Position numbers and translations under genes: made by a program. A stretch of DNA of 64,000 nt from Rhodococcus opacus B4 (GTDB lineage Bacteria; Actinomycetota; Actinomycetes; Mycobacteriales; Mycobacteriaceae): NCBI RefSeq assembly GCF_000010805.1, contig NC_012522.1, positions 1,736,001 through 1,800,000 of the forward strand. The letters run 5' to 3'. The notes below the pieces were generated by a model. The model did no database searches and was not told the origin of the DNA. It worked only from the letters and a program-made list of their open reading frames with translations. Below, one piece after another: positions 11,887 to 22,231 of this stretch. Position 1 is the first letter of the stretch. Every line of letters starts with the position of its first letter.

Positions 11887-14800
11887 CTAGTTCGCGAGGT
11901 CGTCGACCGTCGCCGCCTCGTTCCGGGACAGGTTGATGCCCAGGTTCGCTGCGGCCCGCTCCAGGTCCTCGTCGTCGCCGTCCGCCATCGCGATGGCCGC
12001 GCCGTCCGAGGACAGCACCTCCACGTTGAGGCAGAGCGACTGGAGCTCCTTCAGGAGCACCTTGAACGACTCGGGGATACCCGGCTCGGGGATGTTCTCG
12101 CCCTTGACGATGGCCTCGTACACCTTGACTCGACCCACCACGTCGTCCGACTTGATGGTGAGCAGCTCCTGCAGCGTGTATGCCGCGCCGTAGGCCTGCA
12201 TCGCCCAGCACTCCATCTCACCGAATCGCTGGCCACCGAACTGGGCCTTACCGCCGAGCGGCTGCTGGGTGATCATCGAGTACGGCCCGGTCGAGCGAGC
12301 GTGGATCTTGTCGTCGACCAGGTGGTGCAGCTTGATGATGTACATGTAGCCGACCGAGACCGGGTACGGGAACGGCTCGCCGGAACGGCCGTCGAACAAC
12401 GTGGCCTTTCCGTCGGACGCGACCATGACCTCGCCGTCGCGGTTCGGCAGCGTCGAACCGAGGAGACCGGTGAGCTCGTCTTCCTTGGCGCCGTCGAACA
12501 CGGGGGTGGCGATGTTGGAGTCGGAAGGTGCCGACAGCATCTCCTCCGGCAGCTGCTCCGCCCAATCGGGCCGCGAGCCGTCGCCGGCGATCTGAACGTT
12601 CCAGCCGGTCTTGCCGATCCACCCGAGGTGGGTCTCCAAGATCTGACCGATGTTCATACGACGCGGAACACCGTGGGTGTTCAGGATGATGTCGATCGGC
12701 GTGCCGTCGGGCAGGAACGGCATGTCCTCCTGCGGGAGGATCTTGCCGATGACGCCCTTGTTGCCGTGGCGGCCGGCGAGCTTGTCGCCGTCCTGGATCT
12801 TGCGCTTCTGTGCCACGTAGACGCGGACCAGCTCGTTGACACCGGGGGGCAGATCGTCGTCGTCGTCGCGCGAGAACACGCGGATGCCGATGACCTTGCC
12901 GGTCTCACCGTGGGGAACCTTCAGCGACGTATCGCGAACCTCGCGCGCCTTCTCACCGAAGATGGCGCGCAGCAGGCGCTCCTCGGGGGTCAGCTCGGTC
13001 TCGCCCTTCGGCGTGACCTTTCCGACCAGCACGTCGCCGTCACGAACCTCGGCACCGATACGGATGATGCCGCGCTCGTCGAGGTCGGCGAGGACCTCGT
13101 CGGAGACGTTCGGGATGTCGCGAGTGATCTCCTCGGCACCGAGCTTGGTGTCGCGGGCATCGATCTCGTGCTCCTCGATGTGGATCGAGGTGAGGACGTC
13201 CTCTTCCACGAGGCGCTGCGACAGGATGATCGCGTCCTCGTAGTTGTGGCCTTCCCACGGCATGATCGCGACGAGCAGGTTCTTGCCGAGCGCCATCTCA
13301 CCGTTCTCGGTGCAGGGGCCGTCGGCGAGGACCTGTCCGGACTCGACACGCTGTCCCTCGTCCACGATCGGACGCTGGTTGGCGCAGGTGCCCTGGTTCG
13401 AGCGCGCGAACTTGCGCATCCGGTAGGTCTTGCGGCTGCCGTCGTCGGCCATGACCGTGACGTAGTCGGCGGAGACCTCTTCGACGACACCGGTCTTCTC
13501 GGTGACGATGACGTCGCCCGCGTCTACGGCGGCACGCAACTCCATGCCGGTACCGACCAGCGGGGCCTCGCTGCGAACGAGCGGCACCGCCTGACGCTGC
13601 ATGTTCGCGCCCATCAGGGCACGGTTGGCGTCGTCGTGCTCGAGGAACGGGATCATCGCGGTCGCGACGGACACCATCTGCCGCGGCGAGACGTCCATGT
13701 AGTCGATCTCGGCGGACGAGACGAACTCGACCTCGCCGCCCTTACGACGGACCAGAATGCGATCGTCGGTGAAGTGACCGTTGGCGTCGACGGCCGAGTT
13801 GGCCTGTGCGACGACGTGACGGTCCTCTTCGTCCGCGGTCAGGTAGTCGACCTGGTCGGTGACCTGGCCGCCCTCGACCTTGCGGTACGGCGTCTCGATG
13901 AAACCGAACGGGTTGACCCGTGCGTACACCGACAGCGAACCGATCAGACCGATGTTCGGACCTTCGGGGGTCTCGATCGGGCACATGCGGCCGTAGTGCG
14001 ACGGGTGAACGTCTCGCACCTCGAGGCCGGCACGCTCACGGGACAGACCACCCGGGCCGAGGGCGGACAGACGACGCTTGTGCGTCAGCCCCGACAGCGG
14101 GTTGTTCTGGTCCATGAACTGCGACAGCTGGGACGTTCCGAAGAACTCCTTGATCGCAGCCACGACGGGCCGGATGTTGATCAGCGTCTGCGGCGTGATC
14201 GCCTCGACGTCCTGGGTGGTCATGCGCTCACGAACCACGCGCTCCATGCGGGACAGGCCCACGCGGATCTGGTTCTGGATGAGCTCACCGACGGTGCGCA
14301 GGCGACGGTTGCCGAAGTGGTCGATGTCGTCGACCTCGACGGGCACCGCGACGCCGCCGGGGGCGGTCATCTCGGTGTCACCGGCGTGCAGGCGCACCAG
14401 GTACTCGATGGTGGCGACGATGTCTTCCTCGGTGAGGGTCGACGCGACGATCGGTTGCCCGGTGTTCAGGCCCAGCTTCTTGTTGATCTTGTAGCGGCCC
14501 ACGCGAGCCAGGTCGTAGCGCTTGTCCTTGAAGAACAGGTTCTCCAGGAGCGTCTGGGCGCTCTCCTTGGTCGGCGGCTCGCCCGGACGCAGCTTGCGGT
14601 AGATGTCGAGCAGCGCCTCGTCGGTGCCTGCGGTGTTGTCCTTCTCGAGGGTCGCCATGAGGATCTCCGAGAAGCCGAAGCGCTCGGCGATCTGCTCGGT
14701 GGTCCAGCCGAGAGCCTTCAGCAGCACGGTGACGGGCTGGCGGCGCTTGCGGTCGATGCGGACGCCGACCGTGTCGCGCTTGTCCACGTCGAACTCGAGC

Positions 14801-15393
14801 CATGCACCACGACCCGGGATGACCTTGACGCTGTGCAGGTCCTTCTCGGTGCCCTTGTCCACGGAGTGGTCGAAGTAGACGCCGGGGGAACGCACCAGCT
14901 GCGAGACCACGACACGCTCGGTGCCGTTGATGATGAACGTGCCCTTGTCGGTCATCATCGGGAAGTCGCCCATGAAGACCGTCTGGCTCTTGATCTCACC
15001 GGTGTTGTTGTTGATGAACTCCGCGGTGACGAACAACGGCGCCGCGTAGGTCATGTCCTTGTCTTTGCACTCGTCCGTCGAGGCCTTCACCTCGTCGAAG
15101 CGCGGGTCCGAGAAGGACAGAGACATCGAGCCCGAGAAATCCTCGATCGGGGAAAGCTCCGCGAGAATGTCCTCGAGACCGCCGGAGATTGCGCTGTCGC
15201 CACGAGCGGCGGCGCGTTCGCGCCAGCTCTGCGCACCGATCAACCACTCGAACGAATCGGTTTGTAGATCAAGAAGCCCGGGAACTTCGAGGGGTTCGCG
15301 AATCTTTGCGAACGAAACCCTCTTCGGGGCTCCGGGGATTCCGGAAACTGCCTTGGTCTGGCTAGAGACTGCCAAGATGCGTCCTTCCAGCAC
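11887..15393 (-). CDS. rpoB: DNA-directed RNA polymerase subunit beta
   Basis: The beta subunit is 1168 aa from a GTG at 15393 ([14 protein letters not shown]), the start used by mycobacterial homologues. A TTG at 15375 with GGAAGGA upstream is the alternative, giving 1162 aa. The open frame continues to 15627, but that part has no family resemblance. The rifampicin region near residues 415-445 reads [20 protein letters not shown] followed by RLSALGPGG, so the D516, H526 and S531 positions (E. coli numbering) are wild type and the allele looks rifampicin-sensitive. It is transcribed toward rpoC. Confidence 0.99.
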   Translation of the reverse strand: MLEGRILAVSSQTKAVSGIPGAPKRVSFAKIREPLEVPGLLDLQTDSFEWLIGAQSWRERAAARGDSAISGGLEDILAELSPIEDFSGSMSLSFSDPRFDEVKASTDECKDKDMTYAAPLFVTAEFINNNTGEIKSQTVFMGDFPMMTDKGTFIINGTERVVVSQLVRSPGVYFDHSVDKGTEKDLHSVKVIPGRGAWLEFDVDKRDTVGVRIDRKRRQPVTVLLKALGWTTEQIAERFGFSEILMATLEKDNTAGTDEALLDIYRKLRPGEPPTKESAQTLLENLFFKDKRYDLARVGRYKINKKLGLNTGQPIVASTLTEEDIVATIEYLVRLHAGDTEMTAPGGVAVPVEVDDIDHFGNRRLRTVGELIQNQIRVGLSRMERVVRERMTTQDVEAITPQTLINIRPVVAAIKEFFGTSQLSQFMDQNNPLSGLTHKRRLSALGPGGLSRERAGLEVRDVHPSHYGRMCPIETPEGPNIGLIGSLSVYARVNPFGFIETPYRKVEGGQVTDQVDYLTADEEDRHVVAQANSAVDANGHFTDDRILVRRKGGEVEFVSSAEIDYMDVSPRQMVSVATAMIPFLEHDDANRALMGANMQRQAVPLVRSEAPLVGTGMELRAAVDAGDVIVTEKTGVVEEVSADYVTVMADDGSRKTYRMRKFARSNQGTCANQRPIVDEGQRVESGQVLADGPCTENGEMALGKNLLVAIMPWEGHNYEDAIILSQRLVEEDVLTSIHIEEHEIDARDTKLGAEEITRDIPNVSDEVLADLDERGIIRIGAEVRDGDVLVGKVTPKGETELTPEERLLRAIFGEKAREVRDTSLKVPHGETGKVIGIRVFSRDDDDDLPPGVNELVRVYVAQKRKIQDGDKLAGRHGNKGVIGKILPQEDMPFLPDGTPIDIILNTHGVPRRMNIGQILETHLGWIGKTGWNVQIAGDGSRPDWAEQLPEEMLSAPSDSNIATPVFDGAKEDELTGLLGSTLPNRDGEVMVASDGKATLFDGRSGEPFPYPVSVGYMYIIKLHHLVDDKIHARSTGPYSMITQQPLGGKAQFGGQRFGEMECWAMQAYGAAYTLQELLTIKSDDVVGRVKVYEAIVKGENIPEPGIPESFKVLLKELQSLCLNVEVLSSDGAAIAMADGDDEDLERAAANLGINLSRNEAATVDDLAN

Positions 15394-15804
15394 CTCACGC
15401 GGGCCGCTCTTGCTGTTGCGACCGCCGCTGTATCTGCTTCGAATTTCGCTGGTCACAACCCGAACGAAACTCGTCACAGTTGCTGAAGAGTGAATCACTT
15501 CGCAGCGGTACGGACGAGAGGTGGACAGGAGGCAGCCAGCGCAACGTCCAAAAGTACACCCAAACTCAGTAGATGTCGAGTCGGGCACCCGAAACAGCAC
15601 CCAGCCGGGCGCTCGGCCACGCGTCACTGCGCATGTTCACGCATCAGAGTGACGCGTGATCATCGCGGCGTCAAGAGTCTGAGGGCGTGTCGTGTCGTTT
15701 CACGAGGCCCGCGGCCCGTTCCCCGCACCCCTTTCCCGCCGCCGACGGGCGGTGAACAATATGCCCACGCGATCGGAAGTCGATTTCTCGAGGGAAGCAG
15801 AGCC
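15394..15804. promoter_or_regulatory. rpoB leader/promoter region, divergent from MMPL gene
   Basis: A 411-bp gap separates the divergent rpoB and MMPL starts. On the minus strand TTGTGA (15453-15458) and GATACA (15429-15434) are 18 bp apart and about 35 bp before the rpoB start, a plausible but unproven promoter. The remainder contains no credible coding sequence and no strong repeat; open frames reaching into it from both genes lack family similarity. Confidence 0.35.
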
Positions 15805-17967
15805 GTGACGCGCTGGAGTTCGTTCGTCGTCGCCCGACCGAAGCTGGTTCTCGCCGCCACGGTGCTGCTGGTGCTGCTCGGCGGGGCGTGGGGTTCCGGG
15901 GTGTTCGACCGGCTCAGCCTCGGCGGGTACACCGACCCGGGCAGCGAGTCCGCGCGTGTCGAGCATCTGATCGAGGAGGCGTTCGGCAGGCAGACCCCCG
16001 ATCTCGCGGTCACCTACCACGCTCGTCCGGGTTCGACGATCGACGATCTCGGCCCCGAGGTGGCCGGCCACCTCGCGCGGATCGACCCCGGTGTGCTCGC
16101 AGGCACTCCCCTGTCGTACTGGTCCGCGCCGCCTCAGGCAAAGGAGTTCCTGCGGTCCACCGACGGCACCGAGGGACTCGTGGTGCTGTCGCTGAGCGGC
16201 GACGAGAACACCCGGATCTCCGCCTACCACGACCTCCGGCCGCTGCTGGTCATCGACGGCACGGACGCGGAGTTCAGCGGTTTCAGCGCCGCCGCGAACG
16301 CCTACAACGAGGTGTCCGAGAGCGACCTTCTGCGGGCCGAGGCGGTGTCGTTCCCGATCCTGCTGCTCCTGCTCCTCGTCATCTTCGGCGGCCTCGTCGG
16401 CGCGGCCGTACCGCTGTGCGTCGGCGGTCTCGCGATCCTCGGCGCACTCGGCGCCCTGCGGATGATCTCCTACTTCACCGAGGTCAGCGCATTCTCGGTG
16501 AACATCGCAAGTCTCGTCGGGCTGGGCATGTCGGTCGACTACGGACTGTTCGTGGTGACCCGGTTCCGTGAGGAACTGCGGTCCGGCGCCGCCACCGACG
16601 ACGCCGTCCGCCGGACGCTCGCCACCGCAGGCCGGACCGTGGGGTTCTCCGCCCTCCTCCTGGTGTGCGGGTTCGTGGGCATGCTCGTGTTTCCCCAGGC
16701 CATCGTCCGGTCCTTCGCCTACGGGGGCATGGCGGCCATCGCGATCGCGGCAGTGCTGACGCTGTCGGCACTGCCCGCCGCCCTCGCACTGCTCGGGCCG
16801 CGCATCAACTCGCTGACGTGGCGACGGGGAGTGGTCGAACGCGGCGAGGACCGGGCGCACCGGTTCTGGGGCGGCGTCGCCGAGCGGGTGATGCGGCGGC
16901 CCGTTCCGATCGCGACGGCGATCGTCGCGGGGCTGCTCGTGCTCGCCGCGCCCCTGGCAGGCGCGTCGCTGGGTGATCTCGATCACACGGGACTGCCGGC
17001 GGGACACCCACTCCGGGTCGCCGTCGACGATCTCGCCGCAGATTTTCCGCTCGCCAACAACGGAGCCACGCTGGTGCTGCAGGGCAGCGACGGCAAGGCG
17101 CCGCCGCCGGCGGCCACGGCGCAGTTCTTCGCAGCGACCGCTGCGGTCGACGGCGTCCAGCGGGTGGTCCCGGTCGGCGCCACCGGCACGTTCGTCGCCA
17201 TCCGGGCCGTCTTCGACGACGCGGACCGGACCGCGGGGGCGATGGCGACCGCCGCCGCCCTGCGCGACCTCCCCACCCCGGCAGGCACCGAGAAGATGCT
17301 GGGCGGGCTCAACGCCCTCACCGCCGACGGACTCGACGCGATGGGCGCCCGGTTGCCGTGGATGATCGGGATCATGGTGGCCGTCACCTTCGTGCTGATG
17401 CTGCTCGCATTCCGGTCCGTGGTGCTACCCCTGAAGGCGATCGCCATGGCCACCCTCAGCCTCGCCGCCTCGTTCGGTGTGCTCACGTGGATCTTCGAGG
17501 ACGGTCACGGCGCAGAATTCCTCGGCGTGACGCCGGGGCCCCTGCCCGCGACGATGGTGGTCCTCATCATCGCGGTGGTGTTCGGGCTCTCCACCGACTA
17601 CGAGATCTTCCTGATGTCGCGGATGGTCGAGGCCCACGACGCGGGCGCCTCGACCGAGGAGGCCGTGCGGATCGGCACGGCGCACACCGGACGCATCGTG
17701 ACGGCGGCCGCCGCGCTGCTGATCGTCGTCACCGGAGCGTTCACGCTCTCGGAACTGACGATGATGCGGTTCATCGGCCTCGGCATGATCGTCGCGCTGA
17801 TCATCGACGCCACCGTCATCCGCATGATGCTGGTGCCCGCGCTGGTCAAGTTGATGGGCGAGGCCAATTGGTGGGCGCCTGGATTCCTGGCGCGGAAGGC
17901 GCCGAGTTCACAGGCATCCGAAGGCCCGAAACCGTCACCGCAGCAAGAGATTCCCGCCCAACCGTGA
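15805..17967 (+). CDS. MMPL/RND-family membrane transporter
   Basis: The protein is 720 aa from the GTG at 15805, chosen because GAGGGAAG lies 8 bases upstream and the family starts with a short basic tail and TM1 (VTRWSSFVVARPKLVLAATV). The layout is that of MmpL proteins: TM1, a large external loop, five helices, then the same again. Both proton-relay regions are visible: GMSVDYGLFVVTRFREEL in the first half and GLSTDYEIFLMSRMVE in the second, each with the conserved Asp-Tyr pair. The likely role is export of a lipid or hydrophobic compound. No MmpS or lipid-synthesis gene is adjacent. Confidence 0.9.
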   Translation: MTRWSSFVVARPKLVLAATVLLVLLGGAWGSGVFDRLSLGGYTDPGSESARVEHLIEEAFGRQTPDLAVTYHARPGSTIDDLGPEVAGHLARIDPGVLAGTPLSYWSAPPQAKEFLRSTDGTEGLVVLSLSGDENTRISAYHDLRPLLVIDGTDAEFSGFSAAANAYNEVSESDLLRAEAVSFPILLLLLLVIFGGLVGAAVPLCVGGLAILGALGALRMISYFTEVSAFSVNIASLVGLGMSVDYGLFVVTRFREELRSGAATDDAVRRTLATAGRTVGFSALLLVCGFVGMLVFPQAIVRSFAYGGMAAIAIAAVLTLSALPAALALLGPRINSLTWRRGVVERGEDRAHRFWGGVAERVMRRPVPIATAIVAGLLVLAAPLAGASLGDLDHTGLPAGHPLRVAVDDLAADFPLANNGATLVLQGSDGKAPPPAATAQFFAATAAVDGVQRVVPVGATGTFVAIRAVFDDADRTAGAMATAAALRDLPTPAGTEKMLGGLNALTADGLDAMGARLPWMIGIMVAVTFVLMLLAFRSVVLPLKAIAMATLSLAASFGVLTWIFEDGHGAEFLGVTPGPLPATMVVLIIAVVFGLSTDYEIFLMSRMVEAHDAGASTEEAVRIGTAHTGRIVTAAAALLIVVTGAFTLSELTMMRFIGLGMIVALIIDATVIRMMLVPALVKLMGEANWWAPGFLARKAPSSQASEGPKPSPQQEIPAQP

Positions 17968-18016
17968 AGCCTGCCTCACGACTCCCATTCCGGCTCAATT
18001 CTTTTCGAGCGCCGAT

Positions 18017-18883
18017 TCAGCCCTCACTGTCGGAAATGTCGGAGAGCACCCATTTGCCGTCGATCTTCTCCATCTTGATCGACAGCGGTGTGGCGGCACT
18101 GCCCTGAGCGACGGCGTCACCGGTGGCGCTGACGTTCATGTGCGCCAGAAGCTCGGCACGGTCACCGTCGAGCACCGTGACCCCGATGTCCGTGACGGAG
18201 GCCTGGGTGGCCGTCTTCGTCTGGATCGCAGCTTGTTTGGTGGTGTCGGCGGTCGAGTCGAACTCTTCCCGCTTGGCGTCGTTCAAGTAGCCGCGCGCCT
18301 TGTCGAAGTCCTGATCGATGGTCTCGTAGCTGTAGGTGTACAGCGTCTCGATCGCCTCGGTGCCCGCCTTCGTCACCTCGGCGGTCGCTGCCGCGTCGAC
18401 CCACGCGGTGTTCGTGATGTCCGCCCCGGGTTTGAACGCCGCGACGACCGCGAACACACCGAGCACCACCGCGACCGCTCCGAGGATCCCGACGAGCTTC
18501 CAGGTGATGCGACCGGTCCCGCTGCCTGCGTCGGTCGGGCTCGCGTCGACGGCGGGGGCCTGCTTGCCGATGCGCGGTTGAAGGTTGGGAACCTTCGCCT
18601 TCCCCGCCGGCGCGGCCTTCCCCGCCGACGCAGTCTTGGCCGGGGACACGGTCTTGGCCAGCGACACGGCCTCCGCCGCGTCGGACTTCTCCACGTCGGG
18701 AGCCTTCGTCACCTCGGGAGCCTTCGTCACCTCGGGAGCCTTCGTCACCTCGGAAGGCTTCGGCGCCTCGGGAGCCTTCGTCACTTCGGGAGCCTTCGGC
18801 GTTGTCTGACGGGTCCCCGCCACGCGCGGACGCCTGCCCTTTGCAGCGCTGTCCGGCACGTTGTTTCGGCGCTTGGGGGGCAT
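18017..18883 (-). CDS. Mce-associated membrane protein with hexapeptide repeats (second Mam)
   Basis: This 288-residue protein is the last gene of the mce operon. It has a basic N-terminus (MPPKRRNNVPD), a Lys/Ala/Pro-rich region at about residues 25-75 with EVTKAP repeated, a single membrane helix near 130-150 (WKLVGILGAVAVVLGVFAVV), then an external NTF2-like domain typical of Mam proteins. Mam proteins are thought to stabilise or assist the Mce transporter. The EVTKAP stretch is encoded by 18-bp tandem repeats at about 18694-18800 and is probably variable between strains. The start follows a 77-bp gap from the previous gene. Confidence 0.82.
   Translation of the reverse strand: MPPKRRNNVPDSAAKGRRPRVAGTRQTTPKAPEVTKAPEAPKPSEVTKAPEVTKAPEVTKAPDVEKSDAAEAVSLAKTVSPAKTASAGKAAPAGKAKVPNLQPRIGKQAPAVDASPTDAGSGTGRITWKLVGILGAVAVVLGVFAVVAAFKPGADITNTAWVDAAATAEVTKAGTEAIETLYTYSYETIDQDFDKARGYLNDAKREEFDSTADTTKQAAIQTKTATQASVTDIGVTVLDGDRAELLAHMNVSATGDAVAQGSAATPLSIKMEKIDGKWVLSDISDSEG
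18694..18800. repeat. 18-bp tandem repeat inside the second mam gene
   Basis: About five to six degenerate copies of an 18-bp unit (GTCACCTCGGGAGCCTTC as read on the plus strand) encode the hexapeptide EVTKAP. The copies nearest the centre are identical, which suggests recent slippage. Confidence 0.75.
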
Positions 18884-18960
18884 AGTTCACCACTTTCTCA
18901 TTGCACGACGAGCTATTTTCGACGTGGACGCCGCGGCAGCACGCCACCGGGGCATCAGGA

Positions 18961-19650
18961 CTACTGGCCGCCGTCGTCTTCGGGGGCAGGCACCTGCTCG
19001 GCCGGCGCCTGCTCGGCCGGCACTTGATCGGCCGGCGCTTGATCGGCGGGAGCCGGGGCGGGTGCCGCACCGGGTACCGGACCACTCTCGAGCGGGATAC
19101 GTCCGCCCACCGGTTCGACCGACGAGGCCTTCCAGACCCCGTCGACGTCCTGGACGTCCATCCGCATCGTCACCTTGGCCTTGTCGAAGCGGTCCGGCCA
19201 CGTGGTGGTCACGGCCACGACGACCAGCGCCTTCGCCGTGCCGTCGTCCGTATTCAGTTCCGTGAGCGTGCCCTGGATCAACTCGGCCTTGCTCGCCGCG
19301 CCCGATTGACGCATCTGGTCGGTGAACCCGTCCACGGTCGCCTGGAGGTCCTGGTTCATCTTGTCGCCGGTGATCGACGACTTCATGTTCTCGAAGGATC
19401 CCTCGAGGTCCGCGGAATCGACGGTATTGAGATTGATCGCGGCCTGCTGGGCGCCGGTCAACGCGGAATCGCGTGCGTCGGCGATCGGCTTGTCCACGAA
19501 GAGCGCTCGCGCCCACCCGAAGCCGAACCATCCGGCTGCGACAACCGCGATCACCACCAGTGCGGTTACCGCAGCAAACGAGGCCTTCAGAGTTCTGTCC
19601 TTCCCCGGAGCCGGTCGTCCCGACTCCGGGTGCGTGGTAATTCGCGTCAC
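18961..19650 (-). CDS. Mce-associated membrane protein (first Mam)
   Basis: A 229-residue protein with a short basic N-terminus, one membrane helix (about residues 23-50, FAAVTALVVIAVVAAGWFGF) and an external domain of about 140 residues like those of Mce-associated proteins (the DARDSALTGAQQAAINLNT start is characteristic). The tail is low-complexity, with APADQ/APAEQ pentapeptide repeats, and presumably lies in the periplasm or cell wall. It starts 53 bp after mceF and belongs to the mce operon. Its partner Mam has its repeats at the other end, before the membrane helix. Confidence 0.83.
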   Translation of the reverse strand: MTRITTHPESGRPAPGKDRTLKASFAAVTALVVIAVVAAGWFGFGWARALFVDKPIADARDSALTGAQQAAINLNTVDSADLEGSFENMKSSITGDKMNQDLQATVDGFTDQMRQSGAASKAELIQGTLTELNTDDGTAKALVVVAVTTTWPDRFDKAKVTMRMDVQDVDGVWKASSVEPVGGRIPLESGPVPGAAPAPAPADQAPADQVPAEQAPAEQVPAPEDDGGQ

Positions 19651-19703
19651 ACCAATACCCTACTGATTGTTTTCTTCTCCTCGCCCCTTGCCGGAACCGA
19701 ATG

Positions 19704-20951
19704 CTACTTGGGAGTAACCCCGAGCAGCGGAGCGAGCTGCGTTGCGATGGGATTCAAGTTGAGAGTGTCAGGCATGACCTTCGGCTTGAAATCCCACGGC
19801 TGGATCGTGTCCGGATCGGCGAACACGATGCGGTCTGCACTTCGCACACCCGTCACGCTTCCCTGGGGAGCGTCGCAGTTGGCCTTCGCGTTGAACGGGA
19901 AGTCCTGCTGGGTGTCGTCGAAGTTCGGGTCCTGCCGCTTCATCTCGGCCAGGATCTCCTGCGTCCCTTCGTAACCGATTGTGCACGACGGCGGATTGTT
20001 GGTTTCCAGGACGATGCCCTGATGCACCGTGCCGTCGCCGGGCGCCACGGTCGACGCCGACGCCGCGATGGCAGGCAGGAACATCAGAATCGGTCGCAGC
20101 GCGATCGCCTGCGGAGCCAGCTTCTCACCGACCGCGGCGAGATTCGTCAGGTCGGTGGTGAGGCTCGGACCGGTCTCGTTGACCAGCTGACCGATCTCGT
20201 CGCTCGCCGGAATCCCCTTGTCGATGATCGCGCGGAGATCGGGGTCGCTGGTCCGCAGCTGCGCGGCCACCGCGTCGAGGTCCGAACTGAACTGCTCGAT
20301 CGCGGACGACTGATCGGACTGTGTCGCCAGCACCGTCTGGCTGTCCCGGATGAGCGCCAGTGTCTGGGGCAGGACGTCGAGTCCGTCCTTCGTCAGCGTC
20401 GACAGTGAATCCGCGAGTGTCTGCAGATCCTCCCCCTTGCCGTTGAACGCCGTGCCCAGCTGAGTGACGACGGTGCGCAGCGAGTCGACCGGAACCGACC
20501 GGACCAGACCGTCGGTGGCCATCAGCACCTGCTCGACCGGAACGGGCGTCGACGTGTCGGCCTCGGTGATGACCGAGCCCTGTTCGAGGAACGGCCCCTG
20601 GTCGCTGTCGGGCTGAAGGTCCACGTACTGCTCACCGATCGCCGACCGGTTGGCGACGACCGCCTTGGCCGACGCCGGGATGTCGGGCCCGCCCGAGGAG
20701 ATCTTCAACTCGACGTTGATGCCGTCCGCGGTCAGCGACAGGTCGCCGACGCGGCCGACGGGAACTCCGCGGTACGTGACCTCGGCGTTGGTGAAGATGC
20801 CGCCGGAGTCCTTGAATTGCGCGTTCACGTCGTACTCACCGAACCCGAGCAGATTGTCGAGGCGGACGTACTTGGCGCCGACGTAGACCAGCCCGAGCAT
20901 CGCGACGATCGCGAACGCGACGAGCTGGACCTTGACCAGTCGTGACCTCAC
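19704..20951 (-). CDS. mceF: MceF substrate-binding protein
   Basis: The protein is 415 aa from the GTG at 20951 ([20 protein letters not shown]), which overlaps the mceE stop by four bases (GTGA). It has one N-terminal membrane helix, then the MlaD/Mce domain (residues about 35-115, with VTYRGVPVGRVGDLSL), a helical region, and a C-terminal stretch containing cysteines (PPSCTIGYEG and AKANCDAPQG). Mce A-F subunits form a hetero-hexameric tube carrying lipids across the envelope in mycobacterial complexes. The longer open frame to 21128 is antisense-driven and is not used. Confidence 0.92.
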   Translation of the reverse strand: MRSRLVKVQLVAFAIVAMLGLVYVGAKYVRLDNLLGFGEYDVNAQFKDSGGIFTNAEVTYRGVPVGRVGDLSLTADGINVELKISSGGPDIPASAKAVVANRSAIGEQYVDLQPDSDQGPFLEQGSVITEADTSTPVPVEQVLMATDGLVRSVPVDSLRTVVTQLGTAFNGKGEDLQTLADSLSTLTKDGLDVLPQTLALIRDSQTVLATQSDQSSAIEQFSSDLDAVAAQLRTSDPDLRAIIDKGIPASDEIGQLVNETGPSLTTDLTNLAAVGEKLAPQAIALRPILMFLPAIAASASTVAPGDGTVHQGIVLETNNPPSCTIGYEGTQEILAEMKRQDPNFDDTQQDFPFNAKANCDAPQGSVTGVRSADRIVFADPDTIQPWDFKPKVMPDTLNLNPIATQLAPLLGVTPK

Positions 20952-22231
20952 TGCCCACCCCCGATTCCGAACTGCTCCAGCAGTCCCCCGAGCGGGTTCT
21001 GCGGCGGCGGCGCTGCGCCGTCCGTCGTGCCGCCGCCGGCGGGCGTGGTGCCGGGGAGGCCCGGGATCCGCAGCCCCGTCGGGGCGGGGACGATCGGCGG
21101 AATCGGCAGCAAGGACACCGTCGGCCACCCCGGCTTCGGACCGTTGCCGTTGTAGTAGGGGTTCGACGGGTCGACGATCGGCTTGGGCTCACCGAACTTC
21201 GGCGGCACGTACACCGGGTCGCCCTGTCCGACGCCGAGTGCGCTCAGCGCATCGCCGATCTGCAGGTCGACCGTGAGGAACAGGTTGACCGATCCGCCGA
21301 GCGCGATCTTCTCGACGCCGTCCGGGAACGGCACGGTCGGGATGAACGCGAGCGAATTGGGCAGATTGTCGCCCGAATCGGCGAGTGCCTTCAGGGTCGG
21401 TCGCAGCGCGAGGAGATCCGCGATCAGGTTGTCCTTCGACCTGTTGATCACGTCGGTTCCGACGGTGCCGAGCCGGTCCAGTTGGGTGAGCATCTGGGTG
21501 AGCTGTGGGCGCTGCTCGTTGAGCACTTCCGCCGCGATCGGCAATTCGTCGAGGATCATTCCGATCTTCTCGTTCTGTTCGTTCACGCGCGTGGTCAGCG
21601 CGTCGAGGCCGTCCAGGGCGCGGGTGATGTCGTCGCGCTGCTGGTTGAGGCCGTCGATGAGCGTGTTCGCCTGTTCGAGGAGCCCCCGGACCCGGTCCTC
21701 GCGCCCGTCGAGGGCGGTGGTCAGTTCGTGCACGATCGGCTGCAGCTGGCCCACGCCGCCACCGTTGAGCAGCAGCGACAGCGCGCCGAGAACCTGCTCG
21801 ATCTCCGTGGCGTGGCGGGTGCGGTCGAGGGAGATCGTGTCGCCGTCCTCGAGCCGCGCGGGATCCTTGTCCTCCGGCGGCTCGGACAGCTGGACGAACT
21901 TCTCACCGAGCAGGTTCGTCTGCTCGATCGCTGCGACCGCGTTGGCGGCGAGATCGACCGACGAGTCGAGAACGACCTCCACGTCCGCCGTCCAGCCGTC
22001 CGGTGCCACCTTGATCGTTTCGACCCGGCCCACCGGGACGCCGTCGACCTTGACCGCGGACTGCGGGACGAGGTCGAGGACGTCGTCGAACTGGATCGTC
22101 AGGTGCATGGGGTTGTCCCCGACGTCGGGACCTCCCGGCAGCGGAACCCCGTAGATCCCCTCCGAGGAGCAGGATGTCACCGCGATGGCGACGGCGCACG
22201 CACCGGCGCCGAGGATTACCGACCGCTTCAT
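20948..22231 (-). CDS. mceE: MceE lipoprotein
   Basis: The 427-residue protein has a lipoprotein signal ([21 protein letters not shown], lipidated Cys21), as expected for the E subunit (LprK type). The Mce domain follows at about 40-120 ([16 protein letters not shown]), then helices, and a C-terminal Pro/Gly-rich tail ending GIGGGQ. The start overlaps the mceD stop by four bases. It is anchored in the membrane as part of the Mce tube. Confidence 0.93.
   Translation of the reverse strand: MKRSVILGAGACAVAIAVTSCSSEGIYGVPLPGGPDVGDNPMHLTIQFDDVLDLVPQSAVKVDGVPVGRVETIKVAPDGWTADVEVVLDSSVDLAANAVAAIEQTNLLGEKFVQLSEPPEDKDPARLEDGDTISLDRTRHATEIEQVLGALSLLLNGGGVGQLQPIVHELTTALDGREDRVRGLLEQANTLIDGLNQQRDDITRALDGLDALTTRVNEQNEKIGMILDELPIAAEVLNEQRPQLTQMLTQLDRLGTVGTDVINRSKDNLIADLLALRPTLKALADSGDNLPNSLAFIPTVPFPDGVEKIALGGSVNLFLTVDLQIGDALSALGVGQGDPVYVPPKFGEPKPIVDPSNPYYNGNGPKPGWPTVSLLPIPPIVPAPTGLRIPGLPGTTPAGGGTTDGAAPPPQNPLGGLLEQFGIGGGQ

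Noticed and set aside
14080-14160. Possible rifampicin-resistance mutation in rpoB
   Set aside because: The codons at the classic positions read Asp, His and Ser as in sensitive strains.
12301-15267. 988-codon open frame antisense to rpoB
   Set aside because: Same artefact: it is complementary to a fully conserved gene and shows no family motif.
15490-15804. 105-residue N-terminal extension of the MMPL transporter
   Set aside because: No family similarity; a good ribosome binding site and GTG are present at 15805.
18694-18800. Tandem repeats as a CRISPR array
   Set aside because: The units are contiguous 18-bp coding repeats without spacers, in frame within the mam gene.
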